DNA of 64,000 nt from assembly GCA_005656395.1 (NCBI GenBank), contig SRSI01000009.1, forward strand, positions 372,001 through 436,000, read 5' to 3'. The stretch's first letter is position 1; each line of letters begins with the position of its first letter. Shown here in pieces: positions 42,184 through 53,412 of the stretch. Source of the stretch: Strongyloides papillosus (lineage: Eukaryota > Nematoda > Chromadorea > Rhabditida > Strongyloididae). Below the pieces are notes generated by a model. The model saw only the letters and a program-made list of their open reading frames with translations, made no database searches and was not told the origin of the DNA. The position numbers were made by a program, and so were the translations under genes.

Positions 42184-42636
42184 AGTGATAATTTTTTTGT
42201 TGTGGCCAATGTACTTATCTGTACATATCTTTTTTTTTATTTTAAAATGTGTATATGTATATTTGGTGATAAGCTTATTATTTGTAAATAAATTTATTGT
42301 ATATTGTCGTCTTTTTATCTACTAGTCTTTTTAACAATATGTTGATGAGTTTTCTAAGAATTAGTAAAAGTGTTTATTTAATTGAGTAGAAAAAGATTGA
42401 TAAAAAAATAAATGATTTTTGTATGATTCGTTTAATTTTCATGAGTGTTTTAACATTTGGATTCCATGGTTTTTAATAAATTGGATTAATTTTTGTCAAG
42501 ATCATGTTCAATGAATAATGCTTGTAATTAAAATCCATATCACTGTAATTTCATATATTTTCCAGTAACATCTCTTTTCGTTTTTTCTTCCTTCCTTATA
42601 AATAAACAATTTTCTGGCTCTATTTATAGTAATTAT
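42184..42636. other. Intergenic, AT-rich
   Basis: Probable 3' UTR of the RING gene (AATAAATTTATTG near 42287) followed by featureless AT-rich sequence. Confidence 0.4.
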
Positions 42637-42897
42637 TTAGAGATGAAGATGGGTCATTAACAATAAATTGTAATAAAGCGAAAATGGAGAAATTGTGTAC
42701 TTTTCTATTGACTTAATAACATTTAAGGATAAATCATCAGTGTTAGAAGTTACTGAAGCAGTCGTATCTTCACTTTGTTCTTTTTAATACTTCAAAGGTG
42801 TGGAATTTTTTATACTTGATACTTCTTCATTTTTCAGTATTATTTTATCTTCATTGGTGTTTCTTCTGCTCCTTTTTTGACATATAATAAAAAATTC
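42637..42897 (-). pseudogene. Possible decayed C-terminal exon of a membrane protein
   Basis: On the minus strand a frame from 42897 reads EFFIICQKRSRRNTNEDKII, continues with Glu/Ser-rich sequence to a TAA at 42786-42784, then stays coding-like (KEQSEDTTASVTSNTDDLSL) to a stop at 42637. The hydrophobic start and basic then acidic tail resemble the end of a type I membrane protein. No upstream exons could be joined. It may be a fossil or a 3' UTR with chance bias. Confidence 0.25.
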
Positions 42898-43226
42898 TTA
42901 TGAACGAATTTTTAATAATCAACTAGGAAAAATATATAGAATAACATTTAAGTAAATTTATCTCATTTGGTTTTTTTACGATAATTTACAAATAATTCGT
43001 AACATTGAAATTTTTTATATCTTTTAATAATCGATTGAATAAAATTTTTTTTTAATTATTAAAGAAATAATTTGATAAAGGTTATATATATTAAATATAA
43101 ATTTTTACGTTTGTTAATAAACTACAATAAGTTAAATATTCCATATTAAAAGGAAATGTTACATTATTAAAATAAAATAAGAGAATTGAAACTATTAAAA
43201 TGGATATGTTGTCTATTATTATCTTA

Positions 43227-43829
43227 TTACTTCTTTTCATTTTCCTTTTTTTCATCCTTCTTATCATCATCTTTTTTTTCTTCCTTCTTTTTTTCATCCT
43301 TCTTATCATCATCTTTTTTTTCTTCCTTCTTTTCTTCATCCTTTTTTTCTTCTTTCTTTTCATCATCTTTTTTTTCTTCCTTCTTTTCTTCATCTTTTTT
43401 TTCCTCCTTCTTATCTTCATCCTTCTTTTCGTCATTTTTTTCTGTACCCTCAGGAGTCTTTTTAAACTCAGCAAATAGTTTCTTTGATTTAGCTTTTTTT
43501 CCTTTATCAGTATTGAAAACTGTTCTAGGATTTTGTGTACTTTCACATGGCATTCCATATACGGCGAAAAAATGCTTTCCATCATCAGGTATTTGTTTTC
43601 CAGCATTAAAAATTACATTGACACTTAATGGTTCCTGTCCTGGAGGCACAATTGTAACTGGAGGACGTAGTCTGAAGAATTCATTACTTGTGCATTTAAT
43701 TTTGAATGCCTGTGTTTCATTTGTAGTATTATAGACTTTTAATACAACGGAACAACATGTTTCACCTAATTTTGAAGATGAAAATAATATCTTATCTGAT
43801 GGTTCTAATTTAAAAGGGAAATCACTCAT
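43227..43829 (-). CDS. MSP-domain protein with charged repeat tail
   Basis: A single exon of 200 residues. Residues 4 to about 110 form a major sperm protein domain: FKLEPSDKILFSS, the central KVYNTTNETQAFKIKCTSNEFFRLRPP stretch, VPPGQEPLSVNV and KHFFAVYGM. From about residue 130 to the end the chain is a repeat of Lys, Glu and Asp (KKDEEKKEE-type units). MSP-domain proteins build or regulate the filament system that drives crawling of nematode sperm; VAP proteins carry the same fold but have a membrane anchor, which is missing here. The length and charged tail suggest an MSP-fibre accessory protein. No paralogous MSP genes are nearby. Confidence 0.85.
   Translation of the reverse strand: MSDFPFKLEPSDKILFSSSKLGETCCSVVLKVYNTTNETQAFKIKCTSNEFFRLRPPVTIVPPGQEPLSVNVIFNAGKQIPDDGKHFFAVYGMPCESTQNPRTVFNTDKGKKAKSKKLFAEFKKTPEGTEKNDEKKDEDKKEEKKDEEKKEEKKDDEKKEEKKDEEKKEEKKDDDKKDEKKKEEKKDDDKKDEKKENEKK
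43233..43441 (-). repeat. Coding minisatellite for the Lys/Glu/Asp tail
   Basis: About 210 bp of purine-rich (minus strand) tandem units of 15, 24 and 27 nt, GAT/GAA/AAG codons only. Neighbouring units differ by whole codons, which indicates expansion and contraction in frame. The opposite strand gives long Phe/Ser open frames that are artefacts. Confidence 0.8.
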
Positions 43830-44412
43830 AATGATAATATAGAAACAAAAAAATGAATAAGAATATTTATAATTTTGTTCAATGAAAAGGAATGTCTATA
43901 TGTTAAATATTCTTAGTAAAATATGAATTAAGTATAATATTTAAATTGCATTTCCTGAAGTGAATGATAAATTGTTAGACTGAAACTATTTATAGGGGAT
44001 GATTGAATACTTCTTGTAAATATACCTTAATGTAGAAAAACATAGACTGTTTTGAAAAAATACCTCGTTGAAGAATATTATGGTATTTTAAAAATGAATT
44101 ATTCTTAGTTAAAAATATTGTTAAGTGTTGGAAAAGTAAAATTAACATTAGTGTCAAAACAAAGTGTTTTTTTCAGCTTCACATAAATAATATAGATTTG
44201 TTTTCAAAAAAAATACCTAATTTAATTAAGAATACTGATATTTATTTACAATAAATTTGAATTTTAAGGCAAAAAAACAGAAAGTTATTTCTTTATCATT
44301 TACTGAAGTTTATTATGACATGAACAAAAATGTAAAATCTTCTAGAAAATTAAAAAACTATAATTTTTTTACAAGTAATTATTATGTAAATCGTAGGTGT
44401 GTGTCGGATTTA
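43830..44412. other. Intergenic, AT-rich
   Basis: About 580 bp upstream of the MSP-domain gene and downstream of the small membrane protein; no gene seen. Confidence 0.4.
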
Positions 44413-44562
44413 TTACACAGCAATAAATACCGGTAAGAACACGCCTATGCCCCCAAGGACTATAAGAGGAAGGAATGTGAAATGAATTATCGGATACCAG
44501 GTCAAAATATAGATTAGCTGGATTTGAATATTCACACTCTTCAAATATGCTTCTATCTTCAT
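44413..44562 (-). CDS. 49-residue single-pass membrane protein, unknown
   Basis: A short frame that stands out because it is much richer in G+C than its surroundings. It starts MKIEAYLKSVNIQIQLIY and ends in a long hydrophobic run (FLPLIVLGGIGVFLPVFIAV) before a TAA. In-frame stops occur upstream of the ATG. The length and topology, a short polar N-terminus with a C-terminal helix containing GGIG, are typical of small subunits of mitochondrial inner-membrane complexes, or of tail-anchored micropeptides. A splice donor-like CCG|GTATTT within the run means the last residues could differ if an intron is used. Confidence 0.45.
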   Translation of the reverse strand: MKIEAYLKSVNIQIQLIYILTWYPIIHFTFLPLIVLGGIGVFLPVFIAV

Positions 44563-46614
44563 TGCTTTATTATTTACCCCTTTTTATAAATAAAAATTTA
44601 ACTAGAGTTTATTGTTATACCTAAAATAGCCAGAAGTCTCTTATGGTTTTCAAGGATCCACCAAGATTAAAATTACATCTATAGATTTATCTCAATTGTT
44701 TATTGAGTAATAAGTTATAAAGAGAATAATAGTGCTTATGTTAAAATAATTATGATAATATATTAGTAAGCTTAAAGTATTTTTTGTTGATTTGAAGATT
44801 TTTAATTAATTAATAAACACCTGATTTGTGGTACATAAAGAGTAAAGTATCTAACTAAAGTATTTTTTGGAAATATTTCCTTTTATTTCATGATGTAAAA
44901 TGGTAATCCCTACCATTACTACAGATTAAAAGATAAGACTATATTTTTTTAAAAACTTTTACAAACACTTCTGAAAGTAAATTATTTTTTACTTCTTAAA
45001 CAAAACATTTCATATTTTTACTTTCATTCTAAAAAATTTAAATCTGTAATGTGACAACACATTGTGATGTACGTGTCCTAAGAAACCAACGCAAACACAT
45101 AAAGAATACCATTACATCACACGTCATGAATATTAATAAAAATAAGGAAAATCGGTCCAATAACAACAAAACACCTCAGCCTCCACCTACGTCAAGAAAC
45201 AGACATAAAAGATAACCTTTTTGAACAACAAGTCAGTCTAGAATTTGTGTTTCGTCATGTTGGAACTTTATAATTATATTTACTTTTTATTGAATAAACT
45301 TTCATTAATCATCCACCCTCATCGTATATTCTTATATAACAAATATCTATTTACTCATTATTATATAATAGAGCGATTTTTATATATGTCAAAAAGTTTT
45401 TATGCACGGTTGTTTTGATTTTTATGTTACCTCTCACCAAATTGCCTAAATGTTATCTAATCTTAAAAGTTTGCATATTAAAAAAATATATAAGTCATTT
45501 ATTACAATTTGTCATATATTGTAAAATTTAAGAAACATTGTTTTTACGTTTTGTATCAATTTTGTGTTTATAATTCCAGAATTAATGGTTTTTATCAATT
45601 AAAATTTATATTAATTATAATGTATATTCCTTTGGTATTATTTTAAATGACAAATAAAATATTATAAATACATAACCTTTATATCAGAAAGGATAAAAGG
45701 ATCTCTAGAAAATTTTAGAAACATTAAAGATATCCAAATAACAAAAAGATTAATTTTTAACGATAAAATTTTGTTTTAACTATTTCAAATATATCACAAT
45801 ATGAAAATAATTGCAAAATAATGAAATAAATGTTTATTTCAAATTATCGTTTGATTAATAGTACTTTACTAAATTTATTATCATATTAAACAAGTAAGGT
45901 TTGTACTTGAAATGTGTCATATTTATTTAAATGATGTAAAAGGAATGATTTTAGTAACGTAAAAAGGAACCATTTTAAAAATGTTTTATTTATCATTATT
46001 TTAATTATATGAGTGTTTATTCTTTTATATTTTATTTTTTTCATATGTTAAAATACTGACTAAGATCATTGACTATATTACAATATTAAATACAGATTTT
46101 ATGATTAAAATAAAATGCGTTTATAAAGTTTCTTATCATGTTAAACAATAGATTAACATATCGCCGACCAGCAAATATTCATTTTTATATGAATGTTCTA
46201 CTCATTCAAATATAATTTTCTTTCGAGATTTAATTTGAAATTGTAACATTATTAAATAATTTTAAATTATTACTTTTATTATGATAGAATTTTTTTATCG
46301 TAAAATAAAAATTAGGTTTATTAAGTTACCTGTGTAAGCCACGTGTTTGAACTAGATGAAGAAGAAACTACATAACATAAAAATTAAATTTATTTCACTA
46401 AAGAAAAATCCCATATTATATGCATATAGATGTACTATAATATTTAATAATATTCATATTTACTTTATAATATACATTTTTTCTTATTGTAATAAAAATA
46501 ATAAATTAACGTAAAAAAATTGTAAAATATAAAAATTTTAAGGAATAAGGTTGATTATTATTAAAACCTCTCTGATAATATTTTTAAAATTTTATATTTA
46601 TAGAATACTTAGTT
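44563..46614. other. Intergenic region with a GC-richer, LTR-like patch
   Basis: AT-rich apart from 45050-45341, listed separately. A splice-acceptor-like TTTATAG ends at about 46603, just before the cytidine deaminase ATG. Confidence 0.5.
45050..45341 (+). mobile_element. Candidate solo LTR or retroelement fragment
   Basis: This 290-bp patch is compositionally unlike its surroundings. It begins TGTGACAACACATTGTGATG, contains a possible polyadenylation signal (GAATAAAC) late in its length and could end ATAACA, i.e. a TG...CA layout. It also contains a short Asn/Lys/Pro-rich open frame (to KTPQPPPTSRNRHKR). No matching target-site duplication was found, so borders and identity are uncertain. 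Confidence 0.3.
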
Positions 46615-47055
46615 ATGGATCAAAAATGCACTGTTGGAGATTCTGAATTGATAAAAGCATCTGTAGATGTTATGAAAAACTCATACTCTCCATATTCCAA
46701 ATTTCCCGTTGGTGCTGCTTTATTAACTAATTGTGGACGTATAATAACAGGGGCAAATGTCGAGAATGCATCATATGGAGGTACTATATGTGCTGAAAGA
46801 TCCGCATTCGTCTCAGCAGTTTCTCAGGGGTATAAAGATTTTACTTGTATTGCAATATCAACAAATCTCGCTTCTCCAGCATCACCATGTGGTATGTGTA
46901 GGCAATTTATGGTTGAATTTGGAAACATTAAAGTAATTCTGCATTCAGCCTCAACAAACAGTATTGAAACCGTTGAGTTAAGGGATCTTTTGCCAAAAGC
47001 TTTTACACCAAAAAGTTTAACTACTTATAATGAAGAAAGTAAAAATTCAAATTAA
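46615..47055 (+). CDS. CDA: Cytidine deaminase
   Basis: A single exon of 146 residues, the usual length for the homotetrameric zinc enzyme that converts cytidine and deoxycytidine to uridine and deoxyuridine in pyrimidine salvage. The active site is complete: the CAE motif in GTICAERSAFVSAV gives one Cys ligand and the catalytic Glu, and PCGMCRQF supplies the other two Cys ligands. The YSPYSKFPVGAAL nucleoside-binding start and NVENASYGG are also typical. It lies just outside the left arm of the large inverted repeat and has no partner on the right side. Confidence 0.96.
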   Translation: MDQKCTVGDSELIKASVDVMKNSYSPYSKFPVGAALLTNCGRIITGANVENASYGGTICAERSAFVSAVSQGYKDFTCIAISTNLASPASPCGMCRQFMVEFGNIKVILHSASTNSIETVELRDLLPKAFTPKSLTTYNEESKNSN

Positions 47056-48246
47056 GTGTAAAGTTTTTTAAATAAAATCATATTATCCTTTAAATTTTAA
47101 AGAATATTTTTGACTAATAAATATACATCTTTGTTTGTTTAAATACTTAAAAGTATAATTTTAAAGTAGATTAATTTTATTCTAGTAATAAAATGCATTC
47201 TTTTTTAAGTGATTATAAACAAAATTTTCTAAATTATTCCATAATTCTGTATACTAATATTAACATATTAATTACTAGATTATTATACAAGAATATGTAA
47301 TTATATATATGATATTAATGTTAAACACAAAAAATTACACAAATCTGGATTAAAATGTTATTGATTTGCCCTATATGTTAAAATTCAAATCTAATAATTT
47401 TTAATTCATTCATCATAGTTATTTTATATACAAAAATTAATACAGTTATTAAAAAATCAATAAACAATTATAGTTATTCATCAACATAACACAACATTCT
47501 ACATTAATATAATGTCTATTTTTAGAATTCAAATTGTTTCCTATAATATCTTTTAGAAAACTATTCATAGAAGTTAATTTTGTATAAAAATTATAAACGT
47601 TTTCTTACAAATTGTACTTTTGTAACAACATACCAGTACCAATAATAAAAAAAATTTCGTAATGATGATAACAAAAAGTAATAACATTTAAACATATAAA
47701 TTATAATTAATTAAAAATGTTTTTCAAATATTTGCTCTCAATTCTTCATTAAAATAATTAAAAGTTACCTTTTACCATCAATAAATATACATAATTTTTT
47801 GCAATTTTGTGTAAATTAAATTTCAAAGACGATCATGTAATAACATCATATAAGGAAGTTGAACAACCTATTGACTATAATCCCATAAAAAATATAGGTT
47901 TTATAAAAATTTATAGTTATGAAAAATTAACTTCCAATCGAGTATTATGAAATATATTTAGAAAAGGATTTGGGTTCTAGATGAACATAAGATCACATAA
48001 AAATATCACGTTATATTAAAGTATCACCAACAAAGTCAAATAACTGTTTTAATTTCTATTTACAAAATAGTTGTGACAAATGAGTAGCAAATTAAAAAGT
48101 TTCAAATTTAGATAAATGGAAACAAATTTTATCATATCTACTGCGATTTCCGTCACTTTTTTTATGCGTCTAATAGAATATCATAAAATCTGTAAGAAAA
48201 AATAAAACTTTTCAAATAATCTTTATTTAAAATAAAAATAAAAAAG
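47056..48246. other. Intergenic; left edge of the inverted duplication
   Basis: AT-rich and without genes. Homology to the right arm begins near 47515, weakly for about 40 bp, and becomes essentially exact from 47556. Confidence 0.7.
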
Positions 48247-48364
48247 ACTTACACCACTAACGGTTCCCAGGAGGTCTCCCATCCAAGTACTAAGATAGCT
48301 CGCAGCTGATTCACTTCGGAGATCGGACGGGATCCGGTGCATTCAGCAGGATATGAGCGTAAGA
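48247..48364 (-). rRNA. 5S ribosomal RNA, left-arm copy
   Basis: About 118 nt, starting CTTACG and ending with the complementary GTAAG. Internal blocks ATCCCGTCCGATCT and TTAGTACTTGGATGGGAGACC are the conserved eukaryotic 5S core and the internal control region bound by TFIIIA. A T-run follows the 3' end. It is transcribed outwards from the palindrome. Confidence 0.95.
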
Positions 48365-49244
48365 CATTCTGTTTCTTTTTTACATGATTGTTAATGTAGA
48401 TATTTAATGTTAAACTCTAGATCAAATAGGCTAAAAAAATAAGAATATTTTTTTATATATTACATTTAATTATATAATATGAAATTATAATATTTTTAAA
48501 ATTTTTTTTGTTATTATTTATATGATATTTATTTTTATTGCCGTTTTCCGTTAAAACATTGACCTTATCACGTTATTACATACATTCGTTAACTATCAAA
48601 TCGACATAAAAATTGTAAGCGAATGAAATAATGATAATGTAGATTCGTGTTATTATAAAATTGTTGGTTTATAAAACACAACTTGAGGTAATTATTTAAT
48701 TCTGATGTTAATTCTTCAGATTTCAAAATTTTGGAATGAAGCTAGAAATAGCTTCTAATTTTAACCATGAGAAACTTAATTTTTTCTTTGATTTGTCTTT
48801 TTATTACTTATAATATTTTTTTTGGAAAAATAAAGCTTATAATTACTGTAATAAAACTATATACAAATTGTCAATTCATTTAAACTACTGATTTTTTAAA
48901 ATTAAATATTTAAAGACAAAAATCATGTAATTATACCATAAATTCGAAATACTTTTCTTTTGACATACAATTTTAAAATGACTTGAAAAAGAATTAAAGT
49001 AAATTAAACGTCTTTCTGAACATTTTACTAACAAATGACTAGTGAATCAAATTAATGAAAATCAAAAATGAAACTTTTTCATTTAACATCTATTGTCATT
49101 TTTTTTAAATATTTTTATATTAGCCTACAATAAAGCAGTAAGCAAATATTTTATCGCTTTTATAATTGCAACATAATTACTATATATCAATGATTTATTA
49201 AATAATCTGTAAAAACGGAAAAAAGTTGATTTGCCTTAGGCATC

Positions 49245-49316
49245 GCGTTTATGGTGTAATGGTCAGCATGGCCGCCTTCCAAGCGGCCGATTCGGGTTCG
49301 ATTCCCGATAAACGCA
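49245..49316 (+). tRNA. tRNA-Gly(UCC), left-arm copy
   Basis: 72 nt; acceptor GCGTTTA/TAAACGC with discriminator A, anticodon stem GCCGC/GCGGC around loop CTTCCAA (anticodon TCC), and T arm with GGTTCGATTCC. A T5 terminator follows within 15 nt. Confidence 0.96.
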
Positions 49317-50419
49317 TTCAGAATCTTTTTATCAGTGATAACTATGCAGTTAGATTATTAGTTTTTTCTTATTTACCGTTTTCATTATTATCGTAGTCAT
49401 TTTTTTGTAACATATTTTGTATATTTAGGTGTAAGTTTTTAAAAAGTAATTATATTTAAATATATATTCAAATTACTACAATACATAAACTGAATATTAT
49501 TAATTAATCTTTCTTTATTACTCATATTGGTGATTTTATAACCAACGCAATTCCAGAAACTTTAAATGAATCAATATGCACATTTTTAGTCCTTGATTTC
49601 TTCTACATTCATGGTTTAATTTCTTAGATTGTTCCCTACTAAATTAGAAAATCTACTACTAGAGAATATTCATAAAAAGTATCTTTTGTCCTTTAGAAGT
49701 TTTATTTAAGAAAATGTTTGATGTTAAAAGAATATGCACAATATAATATTTTTAAATAATGAAGATCTTATTAACGATATAATTATATTTAATTCTTGTT
49801 TTTCTTTCAAAATATTCCGAGGTTGTAATACAACTTCTCTTTCAATCGATATCATTGTATTAGAAATAAAATCTGATAAGAAATTTGTTAATTATAATTG
49901 TATTTTTCCACAGCTAATAAAAAAAATATTTTAATCACTTTCTAATTGAGTTTGACTTTTTTCTTATATAAGAATTTGTTGTCCATCCGATACATTCTTT
50001 ATTGACAGTAAAAAAACTTAGAAGAAGTTAAATGACAAGGTGTGTGATATGCCAATCTGGGTTTCATCTGCAAATTAAGTAATGCAAAAACAATAAGATT
50101 AAAAAGCTTTATTAATTAAAATTGTCGATCTGGATTTAATAAATAGTAGTTTAAAGTAACTGTTTCATTTTGATGTCTAATATAATTATCTACAATCTTT
50201 TTAACAATTAAATTATGTAGTTTGCTTATAAATTTAAACTTACTGTTTATTATGATTAATAATTTGTTTATATGTAAATTTTTCTGTATATTTACGATTT
50301 TTTTTTGTAAATAATCACCTTTTTTATTAATAAGAGATTTTTGTATAAAAATGTTCCAGATAAATGCAAAAAAAGGCCAAAAACGGCCCCCTTAAAAATA
50401 CCCCATATAACCCCAGGCA

Positions 50420-50491
50420 TCTCTGGTAGTATAGTGGTGAGTATCCGCGCCTGTCACGTGCGAGACCGGGGTTCGATTCCCCGCCAGAGAG
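50420..50491 (+). tRNA. tRNA-Asp(GUC), left-arm copy
   Basis: 72 nt; acceptor TCTCTGG/CCAGAGA with discriminator G, anticodon loop CTGTCAC (GTC) on a stem with one G-T pair, T arm CCGGGGTTCGATTCCCCG overlapping a perfect B box. T-rich terminator directly downstream. Longer open frames across this gene on both strands are artefacts. Confidence 0.96.
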
Positions 50492-50789
50492 TTTCTTTTT
50501 ACTTTGGGACCCACGAAAAAACGTTTGGGACATTTTAAAGTTCAACTTTCCAACATTTTTTTTTGCACAAAATATGGTAAAAAACAGCACTTATTTTAGA
50601 TTTTAGTAATGTTTTTTGTGTTTTTCAATGATATTTTACATATTTAGCAATCAAAATTATAGAAATATATAATATGAACCCAAAAAAATACCAAAAACAA
50701 TTATAGGCATTCATACCAAAATTCTAGTTTTTAGTATAAAAGATAACATTTAATATTATATCTTTATTATTATTTGAAGTTATATTCCT

Positions 50790-50918
50790 TTAAAAAAGCA
50801 TTTTAAGTATGCTAAAATTATTTTCAATCATAAAATACTCCATGCTTTCATTATCAATAATCTCTTGTTCAAGATGACTATCTTCAGTTTCCTCATACAA
50901 CTTACTTTTTTCGTGCAT
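50790..50918 (-). CDS. 42-codon acidic ORF, left-arm copy
   Basis: A short frame starting MHEKSKLYEETEDSHLEQEI and ending FSILKMLF before TAA. It is present in both arms because they are identical, so conservation between the copies is not evidence for function. The reading is unusually free of AT-rich filler codons and could be a micropeptide or chance. Confidence 0.25.
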   Translation of the reverse strand: MHEKSKLYEETEDSHLEQEIIDNESMEYFMIENNFSILKMLF

Positions 50919-52189
50919 TTTGTCTTATTTTAATAAATTATAATCAAAATTTAATAACATTAGAAGAAAAAATAATGTTTCTGGATAAAATATTTATCGG
51001 TTACAAAAGGACATAATTATTTTTAGATTTCCAATATCTCAGTTTTCACATTTAATTAAAGGAATTTTAGAATTATGGATCAAAGCACATTAAGAGTGCA
51101 AACATCAAGATTTTTTTAAAAAAGTTCTAAAAAAGATAGCGGAAGGTATAAACATGTACTACAAAGAGAATAGTTGAGGAAGAATTGAATTCGTTAGACT
51201 GAGTTTACCTAAATACGTTAATTCAGTGCTAATATTGCCTATTTCACCTCTATTGTATTGGTTACTAAGTATAAACTTTAGAAGTGACAGTGTTCTTTAT
51301 TTGTGTTCACCATGTTCAAAATTTCATTATATATTTTTAATTATCCAATGAAATAAAATTTCTTCTTTTTGGTGGTGCTTTTCTTTCATTTTGACTCAAG
51401 AAAGTAAAAACCAAGTACTTTATTTCATTAATCTTGAAAACCAACTAGAAATATAATTCTTTACTCTTATATTGATGACTGGAAAATAAATGGGCTGTTG
51501 TGATCCGATTGAGTAAAACATGCTTGTCACGATAACTGTAAATATCATTAAGAATTTGTATGTATAAAATACAGGACCTAATCCGTGTCATCATGGAGAT
51601 ATTTTTAACTTGTACTAGTTACTTATAATTTTAGGCTTAGGTATTAAGTCATTTACTTACATATTAATATTAGATAAAGCTCCACGAGAAGCAGAAAGTA
51701 AATGAATGTTTTATTATTTTTATTATTATTGTAATTAGGTTTTGGTGTGAAATGAACTTAAAATTAAAATAGCTAGAGGTCACGAAGACCAATTAAACAT
51801 GATCAGTTACCAGTTTTCTAGAATTTCCATGTAAAAAAGTTATCTGAAGAAAGTTAACATTGAATATACTCTAATTAAAATTTGTTTAAAATAAGGTCAT
51901 AATTTCAGAAAATTAATTGAGAAGTATTAAATCTTTTATTTATTTTTAAAAAATTATGCAACAAATTAAAAAAATTATATCAAAGGCATTTCTTAATAAA
52001 TAAAGTTTTTTTCAATTTTTTCTTAATAATTAGATGTATATTTAAAAAAAACTTGCTTGACTATAAAAATATTAAATTCATTTAAAAGAATAAGGTTATA
52101 TTTTTACCTTTTGGAATGTCATAATTTACATTATGGGAGGTTTGTATTCCTATAAAATGATAAAACTTACTATATTTGTTTAAAAAAAT

Positions 52190-53412
52190 ATGAAAATAAA
52201 TACTGTATTATCAAATTATTTAAGTATTTTTTATATTTCCTATTTCGTAATTTCTTTTGTCAATGGTGACTATCCACAAAAATATCCACGAAAATATCAT
52301 TTTTCAAAAACAATCAACAAAAGTAAAAATGTTAGTTATGGAAATTTTAAATAATATATATTTTATAGATATACATACTACAATGGTCCAATTTATGGCC
52401 TGTAGAAAAATTTTATTTAGATTGTCCATTATATAAAGAATGCAAATATTCCTCATCCTTTGATGATATTAAAGTAGCAGACGTTGTATTATTTAAAGAC
52501 CTTACATCTGATGAAAATCATATTCCAAAATATCGAAACCCAAACCAATTATACGTTTATATGAATTTTGAACCTGAATTTATTATTAATCAAAAGTAAA
52601 ATATAAATTAAAATATTGTTTAATTATTTTTCAGGATAAAAAACGGATACAAATGGAAACATAAAAATTTTTTTAATATGACTTACACATATTCTTCAAA
52701 GTCGGATATACAAAAAACGTATTATGGTCAATGGACAAAAGGACCAGTAGACGAAGCTTTTACAAAGTATTATAAAAATATATTTAAGGTTCCGTCAATG
52801 AAGGCCATAAAAAAGAAGAAAAAATATATAATTTGGACTGTTTCTGATTGTAAAACTGCATCAAAACGAGAGGAAGACATTCAAGCGCTAAGAAAGTATA
52901 TACCAGTAAATCAATTTGGAGGATGTAATAAAAGAGTACTAAAGCCTGGTTTTTTTACAAAAAAATTTAAAAAATTTTATGAAAAACATTATTTTTATAT
53001 TGCATTAGAAAACAGTGATTGTGAGGATTACTTTAGTGAGAAATATTTCTCAAGAGTACATTTTAATTCTGTACCAATAGTGGGATATCGAAAGAAATAT
53101 GAAAAAATTGCACCAAACAATAGTTTCATAGCAATGGATGATTTTAAAAGTCCAAAAGAATTGGCTGAGTATCTTTATTTTCTCATTAACAATAAAGAAG
53201 AATATCTAAAATATTTTGATTATAGAAAAGAAGGATGGAAAATATATGATATAGATAACGGAATGGATAATTTTTGTTCTCTTTGTAAAAAACTCGTAGA
53301 AATGAAGAAATCTGGTGAATTACAAAAATTCCATAAAATTTATTATGATGCCAGAGAAACTTTTCTATCATGGACTCAATGTAAGGAAAATGGACGTATT
53401 TGGAAAGAATAA
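52190..53412 (+). CDS. GT10 alpha-1,3-fucosyltransferase, left copy
   Basis: Exons 52190-52330, 52369-52595 and 52635-53412 (introns 38 and 39 nt) give 381 residues. A hydrophobic stretch at residues 8-26 is the signal anchor of a type II Golgi protein. GT10 landmarks follow: the acceptor-side block (VADVVLFKD, YMNFEPEF), FFNMTYTYSSKSD (the conserved N-T-x-T-Y-x-x-x-S-D region), and the GDP-fucose-binding part IIWTVSDCKTASKR, FYIALENSDCEDYFSEKYF, PIVGY, SFIAMDDFKSP. Expected to add alpha-1,3-linked fucose to N-glycans or LacdiNAc. It lies convergent to the other copy, straddling the inner edge of the identical arm. Compared with the right copy it carries four extra residues after NG (12 bp). 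Confidence 0.93.

Noticed and set aside
43186..43734. Long Phe/Ser-rich plus-strand frames
   Set aside because: Antisense shadows of the Lys/Glu/Asp repeat tail and MSP domain.
48247..48364. Spliced-leader RNA gene linked to 5S, as in C. elegans 5S/SL1 repeats
   Set aside because: I looked around both 5S copies for an SL1-like 22-mer and donor and saw none.
49734..49934. 66-codon plus-strand frame, mirrored at 58560-58760
   Set aside because: Ile/Asn/Lys/Phe-rich, no motif, no splice context; repeated only because the arms are identical.
50327..50590. 87- and 65-codon open frames on both strands, mirrored at 57904-58167
   Set aside because: They run through the tRNA-Asp genes; the open frames come from tRNA sequence and are duplicated with the palindrome.
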